Below are positions 25,954 to 38,410 of a DNA stretch of 64,000 bases, piece after piece. The translations under genes and the position numbers were made by a program. Under the pieces are notes generated by a model. The model made no database searches. It worked only from the letters and a program-made list of their open reading frames with translations, and was not told the DNA's origin. How positions within the stretch are numbered: position 1 is the stretch's first letter; the number at the start of each line of letters is the position of its first letter. The DNA comes from Moringa oleifera (taxonomy: Eukaryota; Streptophyta; Magnoliopsida; Brassicales; Moringaceae): assembly GCA_021397835.1 (NCBI GenBank), contig JAJFZO010000724.1, positions 1,153,001-1,217,000 of the forward strand, read 5' to 3'.

Positions 25954-28900
25954 TTATGCAAAACCCATCACAAATATTATCTCAAATATACTAACTAACA
26001 AATAAATCTCAGCATAAATAATATTATAACCTGGAACAATAAGTTGGGAGCTTCGAGACAGGGGAAGGGAAATAACAACGAGCAAAGGGCTTAGATTTTC
26101 TCACTCTATAAATTATTTTTGGATCTTCATTTCACTAATTGTTTTCCTGATGTGAAGCATCTATGAATTCAAACAAGCCCAAGGCTCAACAGTGCATCCA
26201 AATCTAAGTATAGCCAGCTTCTAAATGCAAGAACTCTAGCTAGAATGAAGTTGTTACCAAATCAAAAACCCCATCATGATAGAAGGCATACTACAGATGT
26301 AAATCACAAAACACAATGCAAAGTATCTTGCTTTCACCTTTATCCAGGCATTTTGATTTATTTTTGTTCATATGAACTTTCTGCCAACTAGCATGGAATT
26401 GTATCTTCTCATTAATAAAGCTGGGAACAGTATGAACACCTAGCAAAGAACTTGAAGTACAGTTCATGTTGAGGCCCTTTGACTCCACTTTCTTCTAGAT
26501 GAAAAGTTTCAGAAGTGCTTCAATAATCTAACCAAAGTCAAAGCGCTCCCACTAGAAACCCAAGAGGTACTCCTATACGTTGAAGAGAGGACAACCTCTC
26601 GAATCTCGCAACCTCTCGAATCCTTACAACATCAATTTGATCAAGATACAATTACAATGCAAATGAAAGAACATTTCTCAAAACCAAAAGAGGGATCGCA
26701 AATACATCTTCTGACAGTTAAGGCTTCATGATTTCTGAAACAATTGAAGCTAGGAAGGCAGAAACACCAGTCCCATTACCCAGGATGGCAGAGAGATGTG
26801 TAGGTTTAAACTCCTTTCATACAAAAAGATTATCCTTGAAAGTTAACGGTCACAAATCCAGATTTCACCTCCAGGAGTTATAATAATAATATTATTTAAT
26901 TCTATTAATATCTGATCATCGTTCATTTTCATGTTTCATCCTTGTTTGATTTTAACAAACATCTATAGCATGACGAACTCTTATAGAAGCTTGTTGTTTT
27001 TATTATTAGGAACAATGTCAAATGTATTATAAAAAGATAGTAACCAAAAGGAAAGACCTGCTATTGTTTTTTATCAACCAACTAAAGAATCCAAGGGATC
27101 CAGGAAAACATCGCCTAATAATAAAAGTCATCTAATGATAAATTTCAAATACTTAACATCTATAAAAATCCTAGAATTCCAAATTTGTTTCATACCCCCT
27201 CCAAAGTTACATGCACATCACACATGTAAAATTACATATATAAGCAACCGTGAAACCTACCCCCACCCTCCCCCCACAAAAAAAAAAAAAAAGCACCCCC
27301 AAATGAATTAAACAAATTTGTCAGTTTCTCAAAAGAAGAACAACTCCCACACCACTGTAGGCATCCCCCAGTAGATTTTCATATGCAACTGCTTTCATTG
27401 CCTATTTAAAGTCCAAACCTCAATTTAAGCTAATAGATGATATTAGTAATACTTGTAGCCATTCTACATGTTTACTTCCAATAAAACAGAAGGGAAAATT
27501 TAAAAAGAAGGGGGAGTAAGCTGGGCAATACACATACCGTAACAGTTTCAACAGAATAATACCCACGATCCACATAATCTCCCATAAACAAGTAATTGGT
27601 ATCTGGACACTGTCAGTTAAGAGACACAATGATAAGAATAGGCACTCCCTTTGGTACAAAGGCAGTTTATGTGAAAAAACAACATAAAATATCTCATCCT
27701 AAAAAAGATAATTAATTGATAAGCAGAAAGGAGCAAAATGCCAAAAAACCTGGTCCTTCATTCTCCATATTTCATTCTTTCATACAACAGTTTATGAAGA
27801 CAAATTTACAAAGCATAAACACAACCTGAAGAACCAAGGAGAATATGATTCTCTGATGGATTCTATGCATTCCAGCTGACATGAACGCAACTTAATCACA
27901 ATGGAACTGATCCATCTCTAATAATGAGGAAACTCTAATATCTGATCAAAAAATGAGGAAACTCTAATAAAAGAAAGTTGATTAGCATCAACTCAAGCAT
28001 TTATCAAACAAAACTCTAAGGGATAACTTGAGAGGAAATAAGAACACACATGTTACTAATTTCTTTATATGAAAATAATTTAAAACATACTACAGTGAAA
28101 AGAATTAGCATTTTCTTGACTGCTAGCATTTTGCTCAACTATAATACCTTTGTAGCACTTCAATCTTCAAAGCATTTCTTTCGCAGGTCTCAATAATTAA
28201 TTTTAGCATTCCCTCAGCTGAAACATAAGAACTGAATACAAAAAGGACATAGTCAGAACAGATACCTTTCCTCCAATTCGAAAAAGTTCAGCAAGATCAT
28301 GAAACTGCCCATGAATATCGCCACAAATTGTTACAGGGCTTTTCACAGGCTGCAGTACAGAAAAGATTAAAGAAAATTAAAGTAGACAATTACAAAGTGC
28401 ATGCAAGAAAACACGACTGACAGTTGCCAGAGCCATTTTTCAAGTCAAAATTTGAGACAACGAAAATCTTCCCAAAAAAAAAAAAGAAATTTATAACGGT
28501 CAGAAAGACAAGAGGAACAAGTTCGTAATTACACGCTCATTTTCCCCATGGTTAGAAACAGGTTCAGGATCAATCTATGTATAACAGCGAAAGAGCATGT
28601 GAAAGAAAGATAAGGATATAAGCTGACAACCAAGGACAAAGAGCTGCACCTGGACATTGCTTTCATCCATCAATATCTCCTTGGCCTTCTCACATAAGAC
28701 TCTAATCTACAGCAGAGCAACGCAAACCAAGTAGGATATGAACCTTCTTCTTTTACTCATGAAGAACCAAGAGTGGATGGGATTAAACAATATTTAGGAA
28801 AGAGGAAGTCTAAATGCTAAACCAAAAGCTTCACATTTCAAATAAACCACAAGGCAAACAACAGAGAAACTACGACCACTTTAAAGTATAATCTTTTTCC

Positions 28901-29947
28901 TTTATGGTTTTAGTTGTAAGCTCCATCATGCTCCTTTTAGCTTTCAACAAGTTGTAACATTATTGGCAATCACTTCAGTAGTTCCCTTTGAAAAAAAGAA
29001 ATAACATAATGCATGACATGTACACAGAATGAAATACCTGGGCACTTACAGAGGATCCCACAAAAAATATTGCAAATTAACCAACATCATATATTAGCTC
29101 TGCTAGTCATTAAGTCACCCCATTGCTCCTATTTTCAAGATTTATCCACAGAAAGAAAGCAGTTTTTTTTTTCATGAAAATTCTAGACTTAGTTTCTTGA
29201 AGCAACTTCTTTCTTTATGCATTAATCTGAAATTACCAAGCAGGTAACTATGCACATTTAAAAATCCTAACTTTTAACCATGATACCATATCTTATGCTT
29301 TAGCATCTTGAATATTCTGTTTGGTACAGCTATGAAAACAAGTTCATACACCCACAAGCTATTTTCAAACTCAAAAGGAAACATCCTTTCTTAATAAGTC
29401 CTCTCTTTAAAGTCAAATTTTGCTATCGTATCAACCCTTGGTTTCCCACCATCCATATTTTTTACCTCTATCGTATTCATTCATTCGGTCAACATGTAAG
29501 CCTATCCTACCAAAAAAAAAAAACCCAACTTTTTTCACAAATCCAAGCTTATTAATAATTTATACCATAATATCTTCTCACAAATCAAACCGATCGGAGA
29601 CAAACCATATCGCATGATTCAGTTATCACATAGCAAAGCCAATCCAATAAAAGGCACTTCAATTAAAACAACAAACAAGTCACAAGACAATGAGGTAACT
29701 GTTTTTTACGAATTTATCTAAATTTTCTGTGTCATTCGACTTCCGTAAATGGAATGATTAACAGCAACCAAAAAGAACAGAACCAATAATTCCACTAGAT
29801 TCTGTACTTCTCCAGCAACCAAAGACTTCATGTTTTTGATAGAATAACAGAAACCTGCTGCTCCGAGAGTGGCTTGCACTGCATGAGCTGCGAGATCTGC
29901 TCATCGAGGTCGTTAGTTGAGTCTGTTGATAGTGAATTCGCACCCAT
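23065..29947 (-). CDS. PP2A-4: Serine/threonine protein phosphatase 2A catalytic subunit
   Basis: Catalytic subunit of PP2A, which works with scaffold A and regulatory B subunits in cytosol and nucleus. Eleven minus-strand exons: 29855-29947, 28650-28706, 28266-28349, 27538-27609, 25757-25828, 25331-25371, 24748-24814, 23658-23849, 23473-23562, 23273-23380, 23065-23130. They sum to 942 nt, 313 residues plus stop, the exact length of Arabidopsis PP2A-3/PP2A-4. Metallophosphatase motifs: GDIHG (60-64), GDYVDRG (88-94) and RGNHE (119-123). The tail TPDYFL (308-313) is intact, including the terminal Leu that is carboxymethylated and the Tyr that can be phosphorylated. The start MGANS matches the PP2A-3/4 subgroup. 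It was chosen over the in-frame context because ATG at 29945-29947 gives 31 residues in exon 1. The choice of PP2A-4 over PP2A-3 rests on neighbouring genes, not on protein sequence. Confidence 0.96.
25727..25746. repeat. G20 homopolymer beside a PP2A splice donor
   Basis: Twenty consecutive G on the plus strand. On the transcribed strand this is C20 beginning 11 nt inside the intron after exon 25757-25828, whose donor is GTATAC. Length may vary between alleles or be an assembly uncertainty. Confidence 0.9.
25914..25950. repeat. (AG)n microsatellite
   Basis: About 18 AG units in PP2A intron 4 (between exons 27538-27609 and 25757-25828), followed by AT-rich DNA. Confidence 0.92.
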
Positions 29948-30180
29948 TTCCGCTTCTCAGACCCAGAATCGAACTGGAAATATGGTACCCGGATTAGGGG
30001 TTGCCCTAACCCTAGATTGGATTGGTTTTCGTCTTCGTCGCTTTCACTTTTAGCTACGTGCCGCGAATGAAGACGAAATGGGAGCGCGCGTGAAGACAGG
30101 AGCGAGTGGACGTGACGTTGTTACACGGTCATCTCTCCAAATTACTAAAATATCCTAATAGATTTCCCTTTTTCTTAAAT
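29948..30180 (-). promoter_or_regulatory. Leader and proximal promoter of the PP2A gene
   Basis: A relatively GC-rich island (about 29950-30130) upstream of the PP2A start, standing out from the AT-rich DNA beyond 30140. It includes an ACGT-core double element GACGTGACGT (30109-30118), a candidate bZIP-type site. The transcription start cannot be fixed from sequence. Confidence 0.4.
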
Positions 30181-33100
30181 AATCTTTTGATAATCTTTAT
30201 GAAAATGGATTATGTTGAATCCATAATTTTGAACAAGTCAGGTTAACTGTATTGGCAAAACTAATCATATTACAGACAATTGTTTGGTTTGTAAAAATAT
30301 AATAATAATAATAATTAATTATCATGTTTGTGATTTTATTATTGTGTAATTTAGGAGAAATAATTTCCAGATTTATTTTTAAAATAAAAAACTATATTAT
30401 TATTATCATTATAAAAGTGAAATTTATCTTTTTATGTTGATCATGATATAAAAATTAATTTTTTGTATTATATTATGTTGTTAATGTATACTTTTACTAA
30501 TTTTGTTAGTGACGAAGTTTATAAATATCATTAAACTTGTTTACAATTAATAAAGTGATTTTTTATGAAAAAATTTATATTATTTTGACTATATTGTTTG
30601 TATCATAATTTAATCACATTGCAATTTAGTAAATAAAATAAATAAAAAATTAGGTAGTGAAATTTAAAATAAAATGATTTTTTAAAAACAAAAAGCTTAA
30701 AAAGAAAACAAATAAAAATCTTAAGAAAACTATAAAAATATAAGTCTAAAATGAATGTGACGCATTTTCAACAGGCTCTTGCCATATTATCATATCGATT
30801 TTTTATTTTTTAAAAAATTATCGTTGTTTTTCATAGTTTTATTGCATTGCTGTTATCAAAATCCGAATGTCTATCACCAAAATGACATAAGAAAGGTTTA
30901 AGTATAGAATCTTAAATAAGTAAGAGGTATCTTAAATAAGAATAAGGTTTGACCTTTCGAGCATAAAGATGGCCAACCAAATTTAGAAGCAAGTGGCCTC
31001 AACTCCCTCAAAATTACTCTCTTAGTAATACCTTAGAGAATGTTCTATATATATATAAACTCACAAGATTTGGTCAATAGTCCAAAAATCAAGATAACCC
31101 AAATAAAATAAGATTTACAAAATTAATCGATTTTAAATTTTTTTTTATATATATCAAATAAATATTTAAACCTAATCAAAAGTATTCAATAAAAATAGTA
31201 AAATAATTTATATCAAATAACAATGAAATTCAAGTAATATAGTTGTTCAATAGGCACACAACATCTTAGCATATACTTAACAATAAATTTCTTCACATCA
31301 GTCTAGTAAAAGTAGTAATAAATACTTTGTATAGATTCGGATTAGATATTCTAATATTATTATGCCTTAGAATGCAAATCATATGAAATTTTTAAATTTT
31401 TTATTAGTTACAATCTAACTTAACAAATAAGCAAGTATATTTTAATTATTATCTTTTTTTATACATTTTTAAGATCAACAATTATTAAACATTCTTACAT
31501 TGAATATTTTTTTAAAAAAATAGAGATAGAAGACCAAAAGTGAATGACCCTCGCCTATAAAATTCATTACAAAACTATGACCACTATTTTAAAGGGCAAA
31601 GAAAGCATTAAAGCCTATATAAAGAGTAATGTTAAAAGCTAATACCCAACATATAAATACTAAGATTCTAATATTAACTATATGGATAGATAAAATATTT
31701 GTAAATAACCAAAAATAGTTAAATATAAGCATTTCAAAAAAATTTCACAAATAATAAAACATACCGATGAAAACATATTACTAAAATTTATTAATAAAAA
31801 AGCCTAGAATTAAGATAAAGAAAACTACACCAGAAAGTTTTCTATATCTAACTACTATTCTGAAAAGGTAACATTACATTTAAGCCCAACAAAAAGACGA
31901 CCACCATAAGATCACCTTATCAATTAATAAAGATAAGAGTGGATTGGGATTGCGCTATTTCAAAGGCTTGTAAAGATAATTCATCGTTATCTAATTCTAT
32001 AAACGAAAGCTTATAAAGTATCGTTGAATATGATTTTAGAAAATTATTATAAATCAAGACTTATTAAGAAAATATTTTAATTAAAAATTAAGTAAGTTGA
32101 AAAGAGAACGATTTTGAGAACTTTTCTAAGGTGGAAAGAACTAGAATTAGGAGCATTTATTGCATAAAAAATACATACTCTTAGAGAAATATTAGATTTT
32201 TTAGTTAGTTGAAAAGATAAGCATAAGATAATAATATTAAATATTCAATTTTTGACCAAGTCAATATATTAAAATGAACAACTCATAAATGATATGCTAA
32301 TAGAGACACAAAAGTAGTAGCGATTCATCATTCATTAGAACTAATTGAATTGCAATATCACAAAAACTAAATTATATATTTTCTTTTTAAACAAATAAAA
32401 TGATAAGAGAAGTCAAAATGAAACAAAAAGTTTATAGGTATAATATTTATATATTAATAAAATAAATACATTATTTAAATTGAGTATATTATTGCTCAAC
32501 AATTACATAGAACAAAATGAGTTAATATCAGTGATTTACTTTCAAAAACATCTAGTAGAGAAAGGTTAGAAAATTTAAATACGAATACATCTTACTTTAC
32601 AAAACCAATCTTAAGATGTATGATATTCTTAGGAAGTAACTTCCTATGCTAACAAAACATGATGATGAATTATCAAAAGAAATAGAAAAAAATTAAGTTC
32701 ACTTACATTAAAAAAAAAGTTTACGCAAAAGATGTATACATTAAGACCTCTAAAATCAATACTTGATACATTAATAACCTTTAATTTATATTAGTTAAAT
32801 TAATAATCTTGATAAATCAATAAGTTAATACTTTTTCCCAAAAAAAAAGAAAAATCCTCATATAACTTTGCAGTCTCATTCAAGTCATAAATTAATAATT
32901 TGTTAATATTATAAATATAAGGGTAAAGGTCTCATAAACATTTATGCTTATCTCAGGTGATAAATTGAGACTTAATATTTAAAAAATAAAACGAACCTTT
33001 ATCTTTAAAAAGTTACCAAACAAATCTTGATCTATCGATAATTAACGAATCAAACATCAATGCTAACATCATGAAAACAAACATTAATAAGGACATTATG

Positions 33101-33560
33101 ATCTTTGATATATTAACTTCTTCAGAATTGACTAAAGACTTTAACTTACTCTCTTTGTATTAACCAAAGCTTTGATTTTCTTCTTTCTCTTTGCATGTTC
33201 TCTTTAGCCTTCTGATGCAAATCTCGTCAAGTTGGCGATGAAAAAGTGATGCACCTATAGATAATCAAGTTTTCTCTTAAAAGAATTTAAGCCAAAATCG
33301 AACCTAGTGCAACCTGATACCCCAACTTCAAAGAAGAAAGAAAATAAAGTCGAATAAGAAATTTCATAGCCATTACTGATTGCTTTTTCTTTGAAGATTG
33401 AACCATCAATCCCTAATGGTGCCATGAAAATGGAAATCACCATGAAGATGAAATGAAAAATCCATAAAGCTCATCATGGAAATATAGAGATTAGGTCTTA
33501 AGCTTTAGAAATTTATATTTGTAGCAAAATTATTGGGTTGGTGTTAGTTTAGACGAATTT
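30181..33560. other. AT-rich intergenic region, no gene seen
   Basis: Very AT-rich with poly-A/T tracts and many stops in all frames. No domain similarity was recognised. A segment near 32930-33000 (starting GGGTAAAGGT) faintly resembles the terminus of the MITE at 51241, too weak to call. Confidence 0.5.
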
Positions 33561-33566
33561 TTCTTT

Positions 33567-34440
33567 AGGCAACAAGTTCATGATTTAGTGGTGAATGCTA
33601 ATTTTATTTGTAATGTGTTTGTAGGGAATGCATTGCTTGTTTTTTACTTAAATATAACATGTATTGCAAAACTAAATAACTTTCTAATGAGATATTTGAG
33701 TTAAATTTATTTGTAGGCTCCTAATTGGTATGTTAGGTTTGAGAAGTTGGGACTGAATACATTAGCAAGAAAAAAAGAAGTGTTGGAGACATTAATGAAA
33801 ATGGATGGGGCAACGTTGCTCAAATTTTACAAAGGAATGAAAATCGACATTTGGTTAACACATGTTGACCTCTTGCATGGACATGGCCATTTGACTTCAT
33901 TACATGCAAACTCTAGTTATTGTGTGTTGAGTGCTTTATGGTCTTAGGTAGTTGTTTTTGTTACGCTTTTAGCTCATTGTTTAGGTATTCACTTGTTACT
34001 CTTACCCTAACATTTCATTAACTTAGTTTTAATTTTCTTACCTATATTTTAGTTGTTACAAATTAAATTGATGAAGATATACTCATGTTTTTACTAAAGC
34101 CTAACATTGATTTCCATAATGGGAACTTTTGGTTTGAGAATTCTTTGGTGGACATGTATGCCAAATGTGGTATATTCAAAGAAGTTAGAAAGATATTCAT
34201 GAGTTTGGTTTAGAAGTGCATTTCGTTTGATGACCCTGATCTCATCTTATTGTAAAAAAAGATCTAATGAAGAAGGTCAAAAATTGTTCAATGAGATGCG
34301 TAGAGCAGGTGGCTCAAATGCCATTCAAGGTTGATGAGATCATTTGGTCATCAATTTTAAATTCTTGTAAGATTCATAAGAATTAAGAATTGGCAGAGAA
34401 AGCAATAGAAGGGCTTTTTAAAATTGAAATGTTTAAAGAT
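33567..34440 (+). pseudogene. PPR protein pseudogene (PLS class, DYW/E-type)
   Basis: Fragments of a pentatricopeptide-repeat RNA-editing-type protein, in order but in different frames. RQQVHDLVVNANFICNVFVG continues as NALLVFY (33567-33650); ENSLVDMYAKCGIFKEVRKIF (33-35 residue repeat, split by codons about 34134-34200) is followed by EEGQKLFNEMRRAG (about 34268-34312); MPFKVDEIIWSSILNSCKIH with KN, stop, ELAEKAIEGLFKIEM lies at 34319-34435, the last repeat and start of the E motif. An in-frame TAA is at about 34385. The intact family would need hundreds of residues between these blocks, so there are large deletions, and 33715-33950 between them is not recognisably PPR. It cannot make a working protein. 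Confidence 0.82.
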
Positions 34441-34988
34441 GATGTTGGATGATCCTATTAATGAAGAACATCTAGAGTAAGAAGAACAAAAAAAAGAAAC
34501 AGTTTCTATCTTGAAGAATTGCTAAACAATTTTCACATGGAAGTTGTACCTAAAAATTAAAATATGTAATTTGTAGTATAAGGACACGTTGAGATAGTTG
34601 AAACAAGATAAGGAACATGTAATGGATTAAGTTGGGGTGAGAAAATGGACATTGAAAGGAAAGCGAGGACATGAAGAGTCAACAGCTAATCATCGAAAGA
34701 CTTCTCCTTATGTTTGTGCTAATGTGAGTATTCAAAATTAACACTTAATTTTTCTCAATCAGCTCCATTTTGCCACAAGTATAGACTCTAATTGAATTTA
34801 TCTTTGGTTTATAGGCATTATGTGATGGTTGGAATATAATTGACTTGTTTATAGTACTTTTTTTTTTTAAATTTGAATATATTTTTGAAATACACTTTTG
34901 ATAATGTACATGTATAACTATATAAATGTGTAACTGTAATTTCTTAAGAATAGTAAATACAATATTATACTTTTAAATTTACATAAGT

Positions 34989-35115
34989 AGTAAGTGCATT
35001 ATAAACTTAGTAATAATTCAATATGTTATACCAAGTAAGTAGTAAACACATTATAAATTTAGTATTAAGTCATTATGGTCTACCAACCAATTAGTAAGTG
35101 CATTACAATAAAAAG
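34989..35115 (+). repeat. Three tandem units with 52-bp period
   Basis: Copies begin AGTAAGTGCATT at 34989, AGTAAACACATT at 35041 and AGTAAGTGCATT at 35093, exactly 52 bp apart; the third is truncated. Units 1 and 2 share further blocks (ATAAACTTAGTA / ATAAATTTAGTA and TATACCAA / TCTACCAA). Confidence 0.82.
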
Positions 35116-35134
35116 TACATTTTTTCAGTGGGCA

Positions 35135-35166
35135 TTTTCTAGTGGTTAAAGAGAACCACTAGAAAA
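35135..35166. repeat. Perfect 13-bp hairpin with CACTAGAAAA arm
   Basis: Arms TTTTCTAGTGGTT (35135-35147) and AACCACTAGAAAA (35154-35166) with a 6-nt loop. The right arm contains CACTAGAAAAG reading rightward, which resembles the terminus of a CACTA transposon. A TNP2 transposase pseudogene lies 3 kb downstream on the same strand. Whether these are true element ends is not shown. Confidence 0.7.
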
Positions 35167-35169
35167 GTT

Positions 35170-38100
35170 AGGTTTTTTTACGATTTTAGTGGTAATTAAG
35201 TCAACTCCCAGAAATTGTAAGTATTTTTGGTGATCTTTTATCATTTTAGATGCTTGCAATTGCTAAGAATGCATATAATTTTTCTGGTATTTTTACTATT
35301 ACTGGCAGTTTTATGACCCACCAATAATTGCAACAACATTAAGATAATCGAATTCTTTCTTCTCTTTTGCCTCATTTAGGATTTACCTCATTTGGGATTT
35401 ACACTCCCAAATCTTTTGCTCTCTTTATAAGCAAAGGTAGTGTCTTATTGCATGCATTTTATAGATCTTCTCTATGCTTAATCTTTATATAATCTGCAAT
35501 CCAAACCTTCATCTTCACAGAATCTACACTCCTTAGATCTTTTCTAAGCTTCTTTCCATGATGAAAACTTAAGCTTGAAATTAAGACATTTTCAACTCAA
35601 AACTTTAAGTTTTAAGCCTTAACGACTCAAAATATTTGAATTCTCACTAAAAAAAAAAATTATTCTCGTATGCATACAATTCTCTTTCTCATTAGATGGG
35701 TTTAATTTGATTTCTTTTAAATTAATTTTTTTGTTAAAAAATGCAGAATGTTAGGATTTTTGTTTTATTTTTTGGCTCTATTTTGGTGCAATGAAGGGCT
35801 TAAAGGCTTTACGGCCGCTGTTTTCAGTGTGTGGTATTTCGAATTGAAGGTGTCATATAATGATTTGTCTAATTATTCGATGGTAGCTATGAGGGAGGTC
35901 AATTACTACTTTAATAAAATTGTTTTAGGAAATTTTATGTTTTTTTATGCAGTAACGGCAAAATAGTTATGAACCATACCATTTATTTGCTTAATGATAA
36001 TAAATTTTTGTTTACTTTTGCATATAATATATGAAAAAGCTAAATGACTAAAATGATAAATGTAATTTATGAAAGCTTAATTATTAGATTAAAGTAATTT
36101 TATAATAAAGATATGCAACTTTGAAGTAAATGGAAGTATTAGTAGAGAACATAATAGAAATCTCACCAACAAAGGCTAAAACATAATTACTTAATTTATT
36201 GATTGAAGAATGAAATTTTATTAACTTGAAATGAGTATAAAATTCATAAAAAATATGAAAATAATTTCCAAAGGGTTTTGAAACACAAGAAATTTAATTA
36301 CATTTTTTTGATCTGTTTAATTTGAAATTTTAATTTATAACTTTAGAATTATAAAGTTGTAATGCATTTTTTTACTTTACCCTTTAAACTAAAAAAGGAA
36401 AAAGTATCCCCTTTCATGTTTTAGGGACTTATGAAAGTGTTGTACATTGTTACGCTTTCTTGTGGGGCTTATAGATTAATAGCTAACTAGAATTTTCCTA
36501 ATAATTTTCATAGAATTCTTGTGCCAAATTACAATATCCCCTTAAGTTTGATTTCAAGTGAATTGGAATTTTTTGATGGAGAAATTTATGGTGTTGCTGC
36601 TCATTTAGGTTAATGAATGATCACTTTTTTTGTGACTAATGGTGTTCGAGCATTTCATGTACTATTCTTGATTATTAAATGCAATTCCACCTATTGTTTC
36701 AACTAATGATGCATTTGTAAATTCAAGGTTTGTAATCCTTACAGGCTTATGATTAATGATGACATTACCGCCTTTGTGTATATGACACTTATGTATTTAT
36801 GGTAGAGGTATTTATGTATTATTTAATCTAGGGTAAAGCTAATCTTTTTTGTATAAATGGGATTTATTCTAATTATTATTAAATTTTAGATAATGAGAAG
36901 AGGAATTTCAAAGAAGTTTCCATTGCATGTTACAAATGAGATTTTGAAGTAAAATAATTTAAGTTATTATGCCAAGCTTATCAGAGCAAATTGTATGTTT
37001 TAGATATCAATTCAATTTTATTTTTGGATTATTTATGTTATTTGTTTGTTAAGAAATTGGACAAAAAGAAAGCTAATAACAGTGTAGATCGTTATACGTA
37101 ATTCATTTGGCTTTTAGTTAATGGTGGTTACTTAAAGTAAACAACAGTCTATAATAGGATTTGTTCAATGGAGGAAATATATTGTAACTTATGAATAGAA
37201 GTCTTGAGTCATAGTTGTTGAAAAACTAAGAGAAGAGGAATTACAAATAGTTCAAATATTGGTATATCAATTATCAAATTCAATAATAAAGAATTTTTTT
37301 TCTTGTTCAGTTTAGTAGTTTACATGTTCATAGAAGTTCTATTAAAAAACACACACACATGCACGCATACATATATATGCGTCAGTGCATCATTCATGAA
37401 GGTTAAGTACGTGATTGTATTATTTTTTTATATAATACTACTTCTATTTTCTTCTAATTCTTCCACTTATAATAGAATAACTAAGTAATCGTTTTCGTAG
37501 TCAAGTCAAATATGCTATGAAAAACTATAATGGATTACAAATCATTGAAATGTTTAAACATTCAGTTTGTTGACATCTTGATATCTTAAATTGAAATACT
37601 TTGATCAACTATGGAAGGAAGAGCCATGAAGACCATGAAGAGAGAGAGAAAGAGAGATAGAAAGTGAGAGATAAATGCATTTAGATGGAGAAATCTATTA
37701 TAATTAGAAGGGTGATTAAAAGAAGGTTTTAATAAACTTGCATTTTGGTCAATATTAGTTGATGCTTTTGACATTTGGTGTAGGTTGATGCATTTATATA
37801 TATGAGGTTTATGTTTGGACAGTGACGCTCACTAAATTTTTCCTACCTTCATGATCTTATATTATACTTTATTTACCACAAGTTCAGTGGATTTATTTGA
37901 TAGTGGATAGAATAGAATTATCCCCATAATAATTATAACTTTTGTTTTTCTTTATTTTTTACTGTCTTAGGAAATATTTAATACTATTGTTGAATTATTT
38001 ATTAAGCAAATGCATTATCATGGTCTTACAGCTTTTGTGGCACATGATGATCATTTTACATTGGTATTCTATTGCTGCCAAACTTTCTCTTCTTAGATTG

Positions 38101-38405
38101 AATTTACTAAAATAAAACATTTTATTTAGGTTGTGTAATTTTTTTTTAGCGTGTTAGTTGGTATTTCTTACTTAGGTTATTACTGTATATTAATTGCTAC
38201 ACTTGATCTTAGGTTGGTGCATTATTTTATTCTTTGTTAGTACTATTGCTTAGAAGTAGTTAATTTAATGAACACATATCTTTAAAGTATAAAAGTTCAA
38301 AAAATAAGGTGATTTTGCATTGTGATAGTACGATGTAGATTTTTCACGTGTTCCAATTTCTAAATTTAATTTGTTTTTCTTATATACAACAATTTTGTAG
38401 GGTTA
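35170..38405. other. AT-rich region upstream of the CACTA transposase remnant, no gene seen
   Basis: No recognisable coding sequence; an open frame of 72 codons at 35748-35966 has no family match. It includes AC-rich CACACACACA (37354-37363) and a short GA-rich stretch near 37640-37662. It could be the 5' part of the CACTA element if 35157 is its end. Confidence 0.4.
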
Positions 38406-38410
38406 ACAAT

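Noticed and set aside
26580..26630. Short tandem repeat with unit CAACCTCTCGAATC
   Set aside because: Only two units in a PP2A intron; likely chance or simple slippage.
29758..29943. 61-codon minus-strand open frame with Ser/Arg repeats
   Set aside because: Out-of-frame reading of PP2A exon 1 beginning at GTG; the true ATG is at 29945-29947 in another frame.
32930..33060. Possible third MITE terminus starting GGGTAAAGGT
   Set aside because: Only a few matching blocks with the 51241 element and no partner inverted repeat found.
33715..33950. 66-codon plus-strand open frame between PPR blocks
   Set aside because: Does not match PPR repeats or any other family I recognise; probably inserted or scrambled sequence inside the pseudogene.
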